DNA of 64,000 nucleotides from Polaromonas sp. P2-4 (GCA_024703855.1 CP087965.1:5386001-5450000); one strand, 5' to 3'; positions 1 to 8,471 are shown, counted from the first letter of the stretch. Notes: generated by a model from the sequence alone, not told the origin. Numbers and translations: made by a program.

Positions 1-606
1 CGAATCCGAGATCGGATTTGCCTCTATGAATTTCCAGGCCTTCTTGATTGCGTTCATTGGAATGTCTTTCAAAAATCAGGATGGGAGATTCGGAGCGGGC
101 AGAGCACCCGGGCACCGGCAGGAGGGGGCTCGGAAATTATGTCGGCGTTATGACGCCACTGACTGTCGCGTAAGAGTTGGTAGCAGCCTTGCAGACGCGC
201 TACGGGTGTCACAGGCCGGCCATAACGGCGGTTTGCGATTCACAGACTATTACAAACTGGCGGTTTGCCTCATCAATAGGTGCGAGCCCGGCGCGAAACT
301 CTCGAAGCACCCTATTGATCTTTCCTTAATGGATGACATTCGTGCGGTCATCGCGCGGCCCAGGCGCCGCCTCGTCATCGCGAGGCCGCAGGCCGTGGCG
401 ATCCATCGTCGATCAAGCGCCGCCATGGATTGCCGCGCTGCGCCTGCAATGACACGGAGGCTGTCACGAATTGTGGAAAGCCCAATAGATTCATGATGTG
501 GTTGGCCGCCGGCCCCGGGTTTTCCGGCCAAAAATTTGAGCGTTTAATCAGCGTGTATTCAGCGTTCAACACCTGACGCGCTGATCCAACTCAAGCTGGA
601 GTTTCC
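1..606. other. Intergenic region with no supported gene, holding repeat copy 1
   Basis: No gene is supported here. The one long open frame runs through the repeat at 313-487 and shows no family resemblance. Positions 1-312 show only a short inverted repeat (AATCCGAGATCGGATT near 4-19). A Shine-Dalgarno-like GGAG lies just upstream of the next gene's ATG at 607. Confidence 0.6.
313..487 (+). mobile_element. MITE-like 175 bp element, copy 1 of 5
   Basis: One of five near-identical copies in this window (others at 2371, 3733, 6596 and 23804). It begins TATTGATCTTTCC and ends GGAAAGCCCAATA, an imperfect inverted pair. The inside is a second, nested palindrome: GCGAGGCCGCAGGCCGTGGC with its flanks pairs with ATGGATTGCCGCGCTGCGCC. 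If the outer TA pairs are target-site duplications, the unit fits an IS630/Tc1-type MITE (inference). Copies 1, 2 and 5 share a GACACGGAGG right half, whereas 3 and 4 carry GACGGGAATG, so two subfamilies exist. Confidence 0.85.
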
Positions 607-2322
607 ATGGCTCACGACGCACCTGACCACCTGCCCGCCCATCTGCCCCCTGATGTAGGGAGCCGGCGCCATCAAATGTTTCCGGTGCTCACCGCGGCCG
701 AGATCGCGCGCATCAACCGCTTTGGCAAGGTGCTGCATTACAAGCGGGGTGATCGGCTCTTCACCGCCGGTGAACCCGGCCCCGGCATGTTTGTGGTGCT
801 CAAGGGGGCGGTGGCCATCACCCAGCGCGACGGCCTTGGTCATGTGGCGCCTGTGGTGCAGTACGGGCCCGGCGGCTTTTCGGCCGAGGTGGGCACCCTG
901 TCGGGCCAACCCGCACTGGTTGACGGTGTGGCCGAAGAAGACGTTGAAACCCTGCTGGTGCCGCCTGGCCAGTTGCGCGCATTGATCATTGCCGAAGCCG
1001 ACCTGGGTGAGCGCATCGTGCGTGCGCTCATCCTGCGGCGCGTGGCGCTGATTGAGGCCGGCGCCAGCGGCCCGGTGCTGATCGGCCCGCCCCAGTCGGC
1101 CGGTGTGATGCGCCTGCAAAGTTTTTTGAACCGCAACGGTTATCCACATCACGTGATGGACAGCGCCGAGCCCGATGCCGCGGTGCTGCTGGAGCAGTAT
1201 GGCGCGGCCGCAGCCGACGTGGTGGCGGCCTGCCCCGATGGCTCGGTCTTGCTCAACCCCACAGAAAGCGAACTCGCCCGCTGCCTTGGCATGGTTGACA
1301 CGGCAGAGCACCACGAGCTGTTTGACGTGATCGTGGTGGGCGCCGGCCCCGCCGGCCTGGCCACCGCCGTGTATGCCGCCTCGGAAGGCTTGCAGGTACT
1401 GGTACTTGACTGCAGGGCTTTTGGCGGCCAGGCCGGTGCCAGTGCCCGCATTGAAAACTACCTGGGCTTTCCCACCGGCATTTCCGGCATGGCGCTGGCC
1501 GGCCGGGCCTATGTGCAGGCGCAAAAATTTGGCGCGGAAATGCTGATCCCGGCGCAGGCCGAGTCGCTGGACTGCAGCCGGCACGAGCGTGACGGTGAAC
1601 TGCGGCTCAAGCTGATGGACGGGCGGCAACTCCGCGCCAAAACCGTGGTGGTGGCCAGCGGCGCACGTTACCGCCGGCCCGCTGTGCCACGCCTTTCAGA
1701 ATTTGAAGGCCGGGGTGTCTGGTACTGGGCCTCGGCGCTGGAAGCCAAAATGTGCAGCCAGAGCGAAGTGGCCCTGGTGGGCGGCGGCAATTCGGCCGGG
1801 CAGGCTGCGGTGTTCCTCTCGCCGCACGCGGCCAAAATTTACATGCTGGTGCGCGGCCCCAGCCTGGCTGCCAGCATGTCGCGCTATTTGATAGACCGCA
1901 TCGAAGCCGCACCCAATATCGAGCTGCGGCCGTACACCGAACTCATGCAACTGCATGGCGACCCCGCAGCAGGCCTGACCGCCGTGACATGGCGCAACCA
2001 CAAAGATGGCATCGAGGAAGAAAACCCCCTGCGCAACGTGTTTCTCTTCGTCGGGGCAGAGCCCGAAACAGAGTGGCTCAAAAGCTGCGGCGTGGCCATA
2101 GACAAGCACGGCTTTGTGCTGACGGGTGAACAAGCGGCGAACACCGGGCATGGCCATACACCCGCACCGCTGGAAGCCAACATACCCGGCCTGTTTGCCG
2201 TGGGCGATGTGCGCAGCGGATCGGTCAAACGTGTGGGTGGTGCGATAGGCGAGGGCGCCGCAGTTGTGGCCATGATCCACCAGCACCTGGCCGCCGCGGA
2301 GCGTGCGCGTTCAGCGGTTTGA
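607..2322 (+). CDS. Cyclic nucleotide-binding domain fused to a thioredoxin-reductase-like FAD protein
   Basis: 571 aa. Residues ~20-135 look like a CRP-type cyclic nucleotide-binding fold (YKRGDRLFTAGEPGPGMFVVLKG). From ~residue 238 a class II flavoprotein begins with an FAD dinucleotide motif (VIVVGAGPAGLATAVYAAS), followed by an NAD(P)H motif (VALVGGGNSAGQAA) and the C-terminal FAD motif (GLFAVGDVRSGSVKRV). The redox CxxC of thioredoxin reductase is absent: the aligned stretch reads GVWYWASALEAKMC. It is therefore probably not a thioredoxin reductase; electrons may leave FAD to another acceptor, perhaps gated by a nucleotide or ligand. The start ATG follows a GGAG. It stands alone; downstream lies repeat copy 2. 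Family known, substrate unknown. Confidence 0.85.
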   Translation: MAHDAPDHLPAHLPPDVGSRRHQMFPVLTAAEIARINRFGKVLHYKRGDRLFTAGEPGPGMFVVLKGAVAITQRDGLGHVAPVVQYGPGGFSAEVGTLSGQPALVDGVAEEDVETLLVPPGQLRALIIAEADLGERIVRALILRRVALIEAGASGPVLIGPPQSAGVMRLQSFLNRNGYPHHVMDSAEPDAAVLLEQYGAAAADVVAACPDGSVLLNPTESELARCLGMVDTAEHHELFDVIVVGAGPAGLATAVYAASEGLQVLVLDCRAFGGQAGASARIENYLGFPTGISGMALAGRAYVQAQKFGAEMLIPAQAESLDCSRHERDGELRLKLMDGRQLRAKTVVVASGARYRRPAVPRLSEFEGRGVWYWASALEAKMCSQSEVALVGGGNSAGQAAVFLSPHAAKIYMLVRGPSLAASMSRYLIDRIEAAPNIELRPYTELMQLHGDPAAGLTAVTWRNHKDGIEEENPLRNVFLFVGAEPETEWLKSCGVAIDKHGFVLTGEQAANTGHGHTPAPLEANIPGLFAVGDVRSGSVKRVGGAIGEGAAVVAMIHQHLAAAERARSAV

Positions 2323-2370
2323 CCGGACGAACCGCATTCCGATGAGTTGCACAGTTTCTCCTGTTGGAAC

Positions 2371-2546
2371 TATTGATCTTTCCTTAATGGATGACACTCT
2401 TGCGGTCATCGCGCGGCCTACGCACCGCCTCGTCATCGCGAGGCCGCAGGCCGTGGCGATCCATCGTCGATCAAGCGCCGCCATGGATTGCCGCGCTGCT
2501 GCCTGCAATGACACGGAGGCTGTCACGAATTGTGGAAAGCCCAATA
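2371..2546 (+). mobile_element. MITE-like element, copy 2 of 5
   Basis: 176 bp, same family as 313-487, with one extra base in the right half (CGCTGCTGCCTGCAATGAC). It fills most of the gap between the flavoprotein gene and the DUF2127 gene on the other strand. Flanked by TA on both sides. Confidence 0.85.
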
Positions 2547-2550
2547 ATGG

Positions 2551-3019
2551 TCAGACCGCTCCCTTTCTTGCACTTCGATCTTCACGGAGCAACGCACGGG
2601 CGACAAGTGCCACCACAAGCACATTCAGAAAAAGCGCTGCAACAGTGAGCCAACCGACATGGTGACGTAACTCGTAGAGTTCAAACGGTATGTAGATCGC
2701 CCCGCTGATCGCCGCAAACCACTCCGCCCAGCGCCTGCTGCGCCATAAGCCATAGGCTTCGACAAACCTGACCAGCGCATATGTTGCTGCGCCGATGGCC
2801 AATAGCTTTAAACGAGGTTCGGTCAGCAGCTGCCGCGTCGATAAAGATTCGGGGATAACGGTTGGCAGGATTGAGATGCAAATGGCCCAGAACTTGCGCT
2901 GCTAACTGCTGCGCGTTGTGGTGGATGAGGGACAACAGGCCAAAGCCAGCCAGGAGAACCAGGATACCCTTGGCCGCCTCAAGCGCTGCGACCGCACGTA
3001 CACCGTCAGGCAATCGCAT
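2551..3019 (-). pseudogene. DUF2127-family membrane protein, frameshifted
   Basis: Two overlapping frames make one ~155 aa protein. The N-terminal half (RAVAALEAAKGILVLLAGFG, start 3019) carries one hydrophobic segment. After about 2833 the frame shifts and continues as QLLTEPRLKLLAIGAATYAL..GLWRSRRWAEWFAAISGAIY, ending at 2551 after another membrane segment. The pattern and length fit the DUF2127 family of small inner-membrane proteins of unknown function. Adding or removing one base near 2833 restores one continuous frame. Since many genes here show the same kind of break, a sequencing error is as likely as a true pseudogene. Confidence 0.7.
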
Positions 3020-3033
3020 AAGAAACCATGAAG

Positions 3034-3372
3034 CTACAAATCGAGAACGCGACTATCGACGTCAATCTGGAAAGCGGTCTCTGGTGGACCCTCCTCGTCG
3101 TAGTCTTGCAGGCACGTGCCCACCATTTCTTCAAGCAATTCACCGATGCGGTCCTGCCGGGCCACCTCGTTTTTGGCGATGGCGGCATTGAATTCAGCGA
3201 TAACCTCTTTATCGAAAAGAAGAACAACAGGCCTGCTGTAGCGTTGCCCGGGTACCGCTTCCGATAGGGGGTAGGTGATCCGCAATTGTTGCCCACCGTC
3301 ATCCTCAAATTCGGCCTCATCCGGGAACAAATCGGCCAAGCAGTCGTGGAACATCTCTTTGAGCGAAGCCAT
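3034..3372 (-). CDS. Small acidic protein of unknown function
   Basis: 112 aa. I chose the ATG at 3372 over an upstream in-frame ATG because a strong AAAGGAGGT sits just before it. The protein is acidic (runs such as PDEAEFEDDGG and QDYDEEGPPET), has no membrane segment or signal peptide, and begins MASLKEMFHDCLADLFPDEA. It resembles short uncharacterised proteins of Burkholderiales, but I cannot name the family with certainty. It lies just upstream of the DUF2127 gene on the same strand, with a 14 bp gap, so the two could be co-transcribed. Confidence 0.6.
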   Translation of the reverse strand: MASLKEMFHDCLADLFPDEAEFEDDGGQQLRITYPLSEAVPGQRYSRPVVLLFDKEVIAEFNAAIAKNEVARQDRIGELLEEMVGTCLQDYDEEGPPETAFQIDVDSRVLDL

Positions 3373-3552
3373 TGCGACCTCCTTTTGTTGGAACCTGCAG
3401 TATGACAAACATCATCGGGCCGGGGGGCCGTAGGCTCAGTTGTTCAAAGTGGTCACTGGGGCTTCACACCATTGTTTGAGCATTCGCAATGTCTTGCCCA
3501 AAGCGAAGTTGCAGAATCCGAAATACTCACTGTTTTGCTATTAATAAAGTAG

Positions 3553-3732
3553 CTGTTTGCGCCCGTCGCTGTTGGGCTGGCTGCCAATTTGATGCGCAAA
3601 ACCGGTCGGGCGGCGCACCTGCTGACTGAGAGCGGACTGGACGGCGTGGCCAAGCTGGTCAAGGCCTACCACTCCGAAGAAATCCGCAAGTTTGTGCAAA
3701 CCGAATTCAAGGGTTCGGTGCTGGCCGGGTTC
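3553..3732 (+). pseudogene. Remnant of the 3' end of a MetQ/NlpA-type lipoprotein gene
   Basis: The frame opened after a TAG at 3550 reads LFAPVAVGLAANLMRKTGRA, then HLLTESGLDGVAKLVKAYHS and EEIRKFVQTEFKGSVLAGF. The KLVKAYHSEEIRKFVQTEFKGSV stretch matches the usual C-terminal end of D-methionine-binding lipoproteins (pattern LVKAYxSxEVxxFIxxxFKGAV). The rest of the gene is missing. The left side is a GCTATTAA-type short repeat and the right side is MITE copy 3, which supplies the stop codon after six codons. It is dead as a transporter component. Confidence 0.6.
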
Positions 3733-3907
3733 TATTGGGCTTTCCTTAATGGATGACACTCTTGCGGTCATCGCGCGGCCTACGCAGCGTCTCGTCATCG
3801 CGAGGCCGCAGGCCGTGGCGATCCATCGTCGATCAAGCGCAGCCATGGATTGCCGCGCTGCGCCTGCAATGACGGGAATGCTGTCATGAATTGTGAAAAG
3901 CTCAATA
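3733..3907 (+). mobile_element. MITE-like element, copy 3 of 5
   Basis: 175 bp. The left end is TATTGGGCTTTCC and the right end GAAAAGCTCAATA. The right half belongs to the GACGGGAATG subfamily shared with copy 4. It abuts the metQ remnant, replacing the last codons. Confidence 0.85.
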
Positions 3908-3934
3908 AGTAGGCGGCACTTCCACGGTGCAATG

Positions 3935-5320
3935 TCACTTTGTAATGCGCAAAATTGCCGATGCCAGTTTCTCGAAGCAGGGTTTCAACCCATTTTCGTC
4001 CACGGCGTGGCAGTAGATGCCGACCGGTTGCCCCGCACCCGAAGCAACGCAGCTCGGCTGGGCATCGGCCGTGTTGGCCATGCACTTGAGCACGACGTCG
4101 CCGCGCTCTCCGTCCGGCCCGGTTCCCGCCGTCAATTGCCCACCCAGCCCGAGCGTAAACACATAAATGCCTTCGCTGCGCGCTTTGGCTGCCATTGCCT
4201 CCACCAGGTTTCTTGAGACCCGGTTCACATTGGCGTAGCTTGGCGCGCTGGTGGCCGGCCGTGGTCCGCCATCTGCCACTAGGAATTCATCGAGGTTGAC
4301 GTTAGTCACCGGATCGGCGTGCGCGTTGTAATAGGGGGGCAGCGCATCGCTGGCAAGGACGCTACTTCCGGCGTCACTACTTATCCTGCACGTCGAGTCA
4401 GAAAGCCGTGTGTCTTGCTGGTTGATCTGCCAGAGCCCGTCCACGCTACCGCTGGCGCCATCGCCCAAGATGAGCGAACCTGGCAGGCGAAATGTCGTCA
4501 CCGCGTTGCGGCACGAAGTATCTGGATTGAACTTGAATTGGGATGCAAAGATGTTCGGCGCGCCGTCGGAAAAGAACACGATGACCCGCAGGCTGGAGCG
4601 GCTCGCCAGGGCGATGCGGTTGAGTTGATCGTGGGCATTCCAGAAACCTTCGGCGGAATTGGGCAAGCCGGCAAAGTTGAAATTGTCGATGTGGGTGTCC
4701 ATGCTGGTTCGATCAAAACCTCGCAGGACTGGCCGGATGGCGTCGTCCACCACGGCACCATAGGAAAAGTGGATCAATGCCATCCGGTCTAGCGTCTGGT
4801 TGAATTTCGTCAGGAACAATTTTGAGTTGTCCCGCACCTGAACCTGCGATGGGTTCATCGAACCCGAGGTATCCACCACGAAGGCCATGTCGAGATCCCT
4901 CCTGATGGTTTGGCCGGATGCGGAGACGTTCAGCAGATTGAAATTCAGCACGCGCATGAAGCTGACGGGCACCACAGCGGTCGCCGCGGCATCGACGGTG
5001 ACTTTGCCCTGATAGAAGGTGATGGTGGGGTCATTGAAGTTCGGGGTTGAGCCCAGATAGCCGGCAGGATAGTTGGCCGCGAAAAACTCGCGTGCCGCCT
5101 GCTGGGCGTTGGCTGTCTGCGCTGCCTGGTCGGCCCCGTGGGTCACTGCCCTGGCCGCCGCAATGCCGGCCGAATCGATTGCCGCGTTCAGCTTGGCCTT
5201 GATCATGTAACCCAGACCGGAATTGATGGCAAGCCCGACCGAGCCAATCAGGACGACCAAGGAAAGGGCGGCCATGATGAAGACCTGTCCTTTTTGCTTT
5301 TTTAGCTTCTGCGGTCCCAT
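3935..5320 (-). CDS. TadG-like protein with von Willebrand A domain
   Basis: 461 aa. The N-terminus (KKQKGQVFIMAALSLVVLIG) is the Tad/TadG-type hydrophobic segment found in pseudopilin-like proteins that are inserted in the inner membrane. Around residue 145 a vWA domain starts with a MIDAS motif, FVVDTSGSMNP, followed by VIVFFSDGAPN. Such proteins are minor parts of Tad pilus systems and may bind metal-dependent ligands at the cell surface. The start is supported by GGAGATG upstream. It lies 23 bp downstream of a TadE-like gene on the same strand and forms a small operon divergent from the main Tad locus. Confidence 0.85.
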   Translation of the reverse strand: MGPQKLKKQKGQVFIMAALSLVVLIGSVGLAINSGLGYMIKAKLNAAIDSAGIAAARAVTHGADQAAQTANAQQAAREFFAANYPAGYLGSTPNFNDPTITFYQGKVTVDAAATAVVPVSFMRVLNFNLLNVSASGQTIRRDLDMAFVVDTSGSMNPSQVQVRDNSKLFLTKFNQTLDRMALIHFSYGAVVDDAIRPVLRGFDRTSMDTHIDNFNFAGLPNSAEGFWNAHDQLNRIALASRSSLRVIVFFSDGAPNIFASQFKFNPDTSCRNAVTTFRLPGSLILGDGASGSVDGLWQINQQDTRLSDSTCRISSDAGSSVLASDALPPYYNAHADPVTNVNLDEFLVADGGPRPATSAPSYANVNRVSRNLVEAMAAKARSEGIYVFTLGLGGQLTAGTGPDGERGDVVLKCMANTADAQPSCVASGAGQPVGIYCHAVDENGLKPCFEKLASAILRITK

Positions 5321-5343
5321 GACATCTCCTGCAAATCAAGAAA

Positions 5344-5952
5344 TCAAAATATCGTCATCGCATGCAGATTGGAGTTGAGTTGGGGTGTCGTGATGCCGAA
5401 CCCCAGATTCATGGCGCCAAACAATATGTTGGCGTTGTAAAAACTCTCGACCACGTAAATCACTTCGCCGTCGGCCAGCTGGTTAGTCATCACATTGGCG
5501 GTCGGTGCAGCATTCGGATCGGCCGGAAGGCTGTTGCAACTGCCATCGCCGTTCCACCCGCCACAAGTCCAGAGCGAACTGGCTGGCGCATAGCCGCCTG
5601 CGAGCCATTTGTCCTGTTGCAGGATCACGTTCCTGATGACGCCGCCTTCCCTGTTCCCCATGACCTTGGTGATGTAGATCATGCCCCTGCTGCCCATGTC
5701 CAGCGGCGGCGCGGTGGCGACGATCGCATTCATGATCGTTTGCGGCGTCTCCGATGATCTGGATGCCAGGTTAGCGCCCTCCCGGCTGATATTGATCAGG
5801 ATCATGTTGGCCTGTATGACTCTTGCGAAATCGAAAATCGGGATCGCCAGCAACACCAGCAAAGGCAAAATGAAGGCGAACTCCACCGCAGCAGTCCTGG
5901 CGGCCTTCCTTTTTTTAACATGCGCTGTACTGTGTTCATCAGAAGGCTTCAT
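5344..5952 (-). CDS. TadE-like pseudopilin
   Basis: 202 aa. Residues ~20-50 (RTAAVEFAFILPLLVLLAIPIF) give the TadE signature: a conserved Glu after a short basic leader, then one membrane segment. The remainder is a periplasmic domain with two Cys (LWTCGGWNGDGSCNS) likely to form a disulfide. TadE proteins are processed like pilins by the Tad prepilin peptidase. It sits between the vWA TadG-like gene and a truncated TadE gene. Confidence 0.8.
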   Translation of the reverse strand: MKPSDEHSTAHVKKRKAARTAAVEFAFILPLLVLLAIPIFDFARVIQANMILINISREGANLASRSSETPQTIMNAIVATAPPLDMGSRGMIYITKVMGNREGGVIRNVILQQDKWLAGGYAPASSLWTCGGWNGDGSCNSLPADPNAAPTANVMTNQLADGEVIYVVESFYNANILFGAMNLGFGITTPQLNSNLHAMTIF

Positions 5953-6001
5953 TACGCATGGTTGCAGCCACGCTGAAAGCGTATTGGCCGGGAGGATTCG
6001 C

Positions 6002-6148
6002 CTAGTCTTCCCTGACCACGTATTGCATGGTCAGGTTGACCCGGAACAGGATGCCGAGCTCGATAAGGATGAATAAGAGGAAGAAAAAAAGCGGCGCGAG
6101 CAAGGCAAATTCGACCATGGTTGCCCTTTTTCCAAGCCCTTTTTTCAT
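6002..6148 (-). pseudogene. Truncated TadE-like gene
   Basis: Encodes 48 aa: MKKGLGKRATMVEFALLAPL, then FFFLLFILIELGILF and RVNLTMQYVVRED before a TAG. The ATMVEFALLAP signature and membrane segment are typical of TadE, but real members have 100 or more further residues. A frameshift near 6010 would give VVREGRLGES, a more typical TadE sequence, but that frame also stops within ~20 codons, so the gene is truncated in either reading. It is the first gene after the shared upstream segment at 6199-6341. Confidence 0.65.
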
Positions 6149-6198
6149 CTTTCTTGCACCATAGCGCATGCTTGCAAACATGATGATCTCGCTTGTGG

Positions 6199-6341
6199 AC
6201 GGGAGTTACTTCTCAAGACGATCTCAATCTGAGAGTAAATATTGCTACTCGATGTTTCAGCCCGCCATCCCCAAAACTGGGTATTTACCGTTTTCCTTTT
6301 TGAAAAAAGTGACAAATTCGTGACTTTTTTCACTAATTTCA
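6199..6341 (-). promoter_or_regulatory. Upstream segment shared with the main Tad locus
   Basis: Read on the minus strand, this stretch matches 8472-8608 on the plus strand along ~140 bp, with a perfect 26 bp core (6235-6260, identical to 8545-8570). It ends ~50 bp before the truncated TadE start. The two copies therefore point outward into the two Tad gene sets. It probably contains a promoter or operator common to both; I see no convincing sigma-54 site. Confidence 0.7.
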
Positions 6342-6429
6342 ATATTTCATGGGTCGCAAATAGTGTTGCGCATTGTTTTTGGCGTATTAGTGGCGGGCCG
6401 CAAAGTTGTTACTTGCCCCATGGCCGTTC

Positions 6430-6592
6430 AGTTAAGCAGTTCGCCCTGAGCTTGCCCTTCGGGGTGGGTCGCATGCCAACAGGGCTCCGATCCTTCGACA
6501 AGCTCACGACAGGCCAGGCTCAGCCCGATCCTTCGATATCTCAGGACGAGCGGGTTCAGGCTTCGGCAGGCTCAGCCCGAACGGTGCGGTGT
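6430..6592. repeat. REP-like cluster of 'TTCGACAAGCTCA' type
   Basis: Several versions of a widespread intergenic palindrome lie side by side: GTTCGCCCTGAGCTTGCC, CCTTCGACAAGCTCACGAC and TTCGGCAGGCTCAGCCCGAA. They occur in both orientations and could fold as stem-loops. Confidence 0.7.
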
Positions 6593-6595
6593 CAT

Positions 6596-6770
6596 TATTG
6601 ATCTTTCCTTAATGGATGACACTCTTGCGGTCATCGCGCGGCCTACGCACCGTCTCGTCATCGCGAGGCCGCAGGCCGTGGCGATCCATCGTCGATGAAG
6701 CGCAGCCATGGATTGCCGCGCTGCGCCTGCAATGACGGGAATGCTGTCATGAATTGTGAAAAGATCAATA
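6596..6770 (+). mobile_element. MITE-like element, copy 4 of 5
   Basis: 175 bp, from TATTGATCTTTCC to AAAGATCAATA. Same right-half subfamily as copy 3. It sits between the REP-like cluster and the FMN reductase gene. Confidence 0.85.
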
Positions 6771-6921
6771 GTTACGAAAACATCAATAGCTAACTGACTG
6801 ATGGGTCAAGGGATCGGCCAGCTATTCCTCTGCATGGCACGATTTCAAAGTGCTTTGCATAATGGGTCTGCCCCTCCCGGCCGTTCCTTCCATCAACGTT
6901 TTTAACTTTCTGGAGAACCTC

Positions 6922-7470
6922 ATGGCCCAATACAACATTGCTGTCGTCGTTGGCAGTATTCGCAAGGATTCCTTCAACAAAAAACTCGCCAAGGCGCTTG
7001 AAAAGCTGTTTCCGGCGGAGTTCAGCTTTACCCATCTGCGCATTGACGACTTGCCGCTGTACAACCAGGACGATGACGGCAACCCGTCTGAGCAGGTGAA
7101 ACGCCTCAAAGGCGAGATCACGGCGGCGCAGGGCTTGTTGTTTGTCACGCCCGAGTACAACCGTTCTCTTCCCGGCGTGCTGAAAAACGCCATTGACCAC
7201 GCTTCGCGCCCCTATGGCCAGAACGCATGGGCGCGCAAGCCTGCCGGTGTGATTGGTGCATCCGTTGGCTCGACTGGTACGGCAATGGCCCAGCAGCACC
7301 TGCGCAACATCCTCGCCTACCTGGATGTGCCCACGCTGGGCCAGCCCGAAGCATTCATCCACAACAAAGAGGGGCTGTATGACGCAGCCGGCAATATTGG
7401 CGAGGCCAGCCTGAAGTTTTTGCAGGGCTGGGTGAATGAATACGTGGCCTGGGTGAAAAAACACGCTTGA
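6922..7470 (+). CDS. chrR: NADPH-dependent FMN reductase (ChrR/YieF type)
   Basis: 182 aa, flavodoxin-like. The N-terminus IAVVVGSIRKDSFNKKLAKA carries the phosphate-binding GSxRxxSxN loop for FMN, and FVTPEYNRSLPGVLKNAIDH is the signature of the NADPH-dependent FMN reductase family, whose members reduce quinones, chromate or azo dyes using NAD(P)H. I took the ATG at 6922 with TGGAG upstream because the residues before it do not belong to the family. Soluble and cytoplasmic. It stands alone in a repeat-rich island. Symbol by similarity; the real substrate is unknown. Confidence 0.85.
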   Translation: MAQYNIAVVVGSIRKDSFNKKLAKALEKLFPAEFSFTHLRIDDLPLYNQDDDGNPSEQVKRLKGEITAAQGLLFVTPEYNRSLPGVLKNAIDHASRPYGQNAWARKPAGVIGASVGSTGTAMAQQHLRNILAYLDVPTLGQPEAFIHNKEGLYDAAGNIGEASLKFLQGWVNEYVAWVKKHA

Positions 7471-7478
7471 GTGCTATT

Positions 7479-7510
7479 GATCCGGCCCATGCCGAATACG
7501 ACCGTTGGAG
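7479..7510 (+). pseudogene. Possible remnant of a HigB toxin C-terminus
   Basis: Just upstream of the HigA-like gene one frame reads DPAHAEYDRW. HAEYDR is the usual end of HigB-type mRNA interferases (pattern FIGTHAEYDxID). Only these few codons remain, so the toxin gene appears deleted. The match is short. Confidence 0.4.
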
Positions 7511-7534
7511 CAAAGTCTATAGGAGCAAAAAATC

Positions 7535-7960
7535 ATGACCTCACTGGCCATTAACCCCGCCACCATCGCGCCCGCTTGGAAGGCTTTTCAAGGTGCGCTC
7601 CCTATCAAGATCGGTGCCATTCACAACGAAGCCGAATATGAGGGCGCAGTAGCGTTCATGAACAGCCTGCTTGATGTTGTGGGCGACGATGAAGAACACG
7701 AGCTGGCCGACCTTCTCTACCTGGTAGGGCAACTCGTGGAAGATTACGAAGACACCCGCCATGCAATCCCTGCTGCTCCGCCCCATGAAGTACTTCGCTT
7801 TCTCCTGGATCAGCACGATCTGAAGCAAAACGACTTGGCCGCAGAGATCGGCGGTCAATCTGTTGTGAGCGAAATTCTGAATGGCAAGCGCGAAATCAAT
7901 GCACGCCAAGCTAAGGCATTGGCTGCACGGTTCGGGGTTTCGGCTGCTGCATTTCTTTGA
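7535..7960 (+). CDS. HigA-like antitoxin / HTH regulator, orphan
   Basis: 141 aa. Residues ~85-141 form a helix-turn-helix of XRE type: LLDQHDLKQNDLAAEIGGQS, VVSEILNGKREINARQAKAL. The N-terminal half (EYEGAVAFMNSLLDVVGDDEEHELADLL) matches the HigA antitoxin family (COG5499). Normally such a gene follows higB, but here only a possible scrap of higB (HAEYDR) remains, so it is probably an orphan antitoxin or has become a simple regulator. An AGGAGCAAAAAATC ribosome site supports the start. Confidence 0.8.
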   Translation: MTSLAINPATIAPAWKAFQGALPIKIGAIHNEAEYEGAVAFMNSLLDVVGDDEEHELADLLYLVGQLVEDYEDTRHAIPAAPPHEVLRFLLDQHDLKQNDLAAEIGGQSVVSEILNGKREINARQAKALAARFGVSAAAFL

Positions 7961-8471
7961 TAACCGGGCAATGGTTGCCTTCCTTGGTTCATATTCAGCG
8001 AATCGATTTCATCGCGTCGATGTCAGGTTTGGCCCAGCCGGGTACGCACCCGTTAAAAACTATCTTCCGTACGCGCTTCTGAGCGACCTGCAGAGGCCGG
8101 CAATCTTTGCAAGCGCCACACCTTGGCGCTGTCTCTCACGCCTATCCGTACGGCGCTTAAATGACGCTCGGCTCTTCGTAGTACGACTGGATTCCCGCCC
8201 CCGATCACGTCGAGGGCAGGCTCTTCCTGGGAATGACGGCATGATGAATTTTTTAGACTCGTCCTTAAGGGAACAGCATTGGCCGCTGTTCCATCTGCAT
8301 GCCGTGCCGGCCAGTTACAGGCTGGCGTACGTATTCCCTATCTGGCGGCTCAAAACAAGCATCTTTTTCGGCTTCAGCTGTTTAAAGACAGGCGGTTATG
8401 GCTATTAAAACAATAGCAAATAAAGCCGCCGTGGGCGAGTGCATAACACCGTTAATGAAAAATTACTATTG
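7961..8471. other. Non-coding stretch with REP-like and short repeats
   Basis: No supported gene; a long open frame here has no recognisable family. It holds a REP-like palindrome at 8187-8242 (GGATTCCCGCCCCC paired with CTTCCTGGGAATGACGG) and a GCTATTAAAACAATAGC repeat at 8401-8417. Confidence 0.55.

Larger units (their letters stand above)
3373..3934. other. Region with a metQ remnant and repeat copy 3
   Basis: No intact gene. It contains a GCTATTAATAAAGTAGC short repeat (3537-3553), a fragment resembling the end of a methionine-binding lipoprotein (3553-3732) and MITE copy 3 (3733-3907). Nothing recognised in 3373-3536. Confidence 0.6.

Noticed and set aside
26..496. 156 aa open frame at the window start
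   Set aside because: It runs into MITE copy 1, whose repeated frame is found in every copy; no domain is visible.
6150..6345. 65 aa minus-strand open frame in the shared upstream segment
   Set aside because: No pilin or known motif, no ribosome site, and the region is better explained as regulatory DNA.
7881..8408. 175 aa open frame after the orphan HigA
   Set aside because: Crosses REP-like and other repeats, has no recognisable family and no ribosome site.
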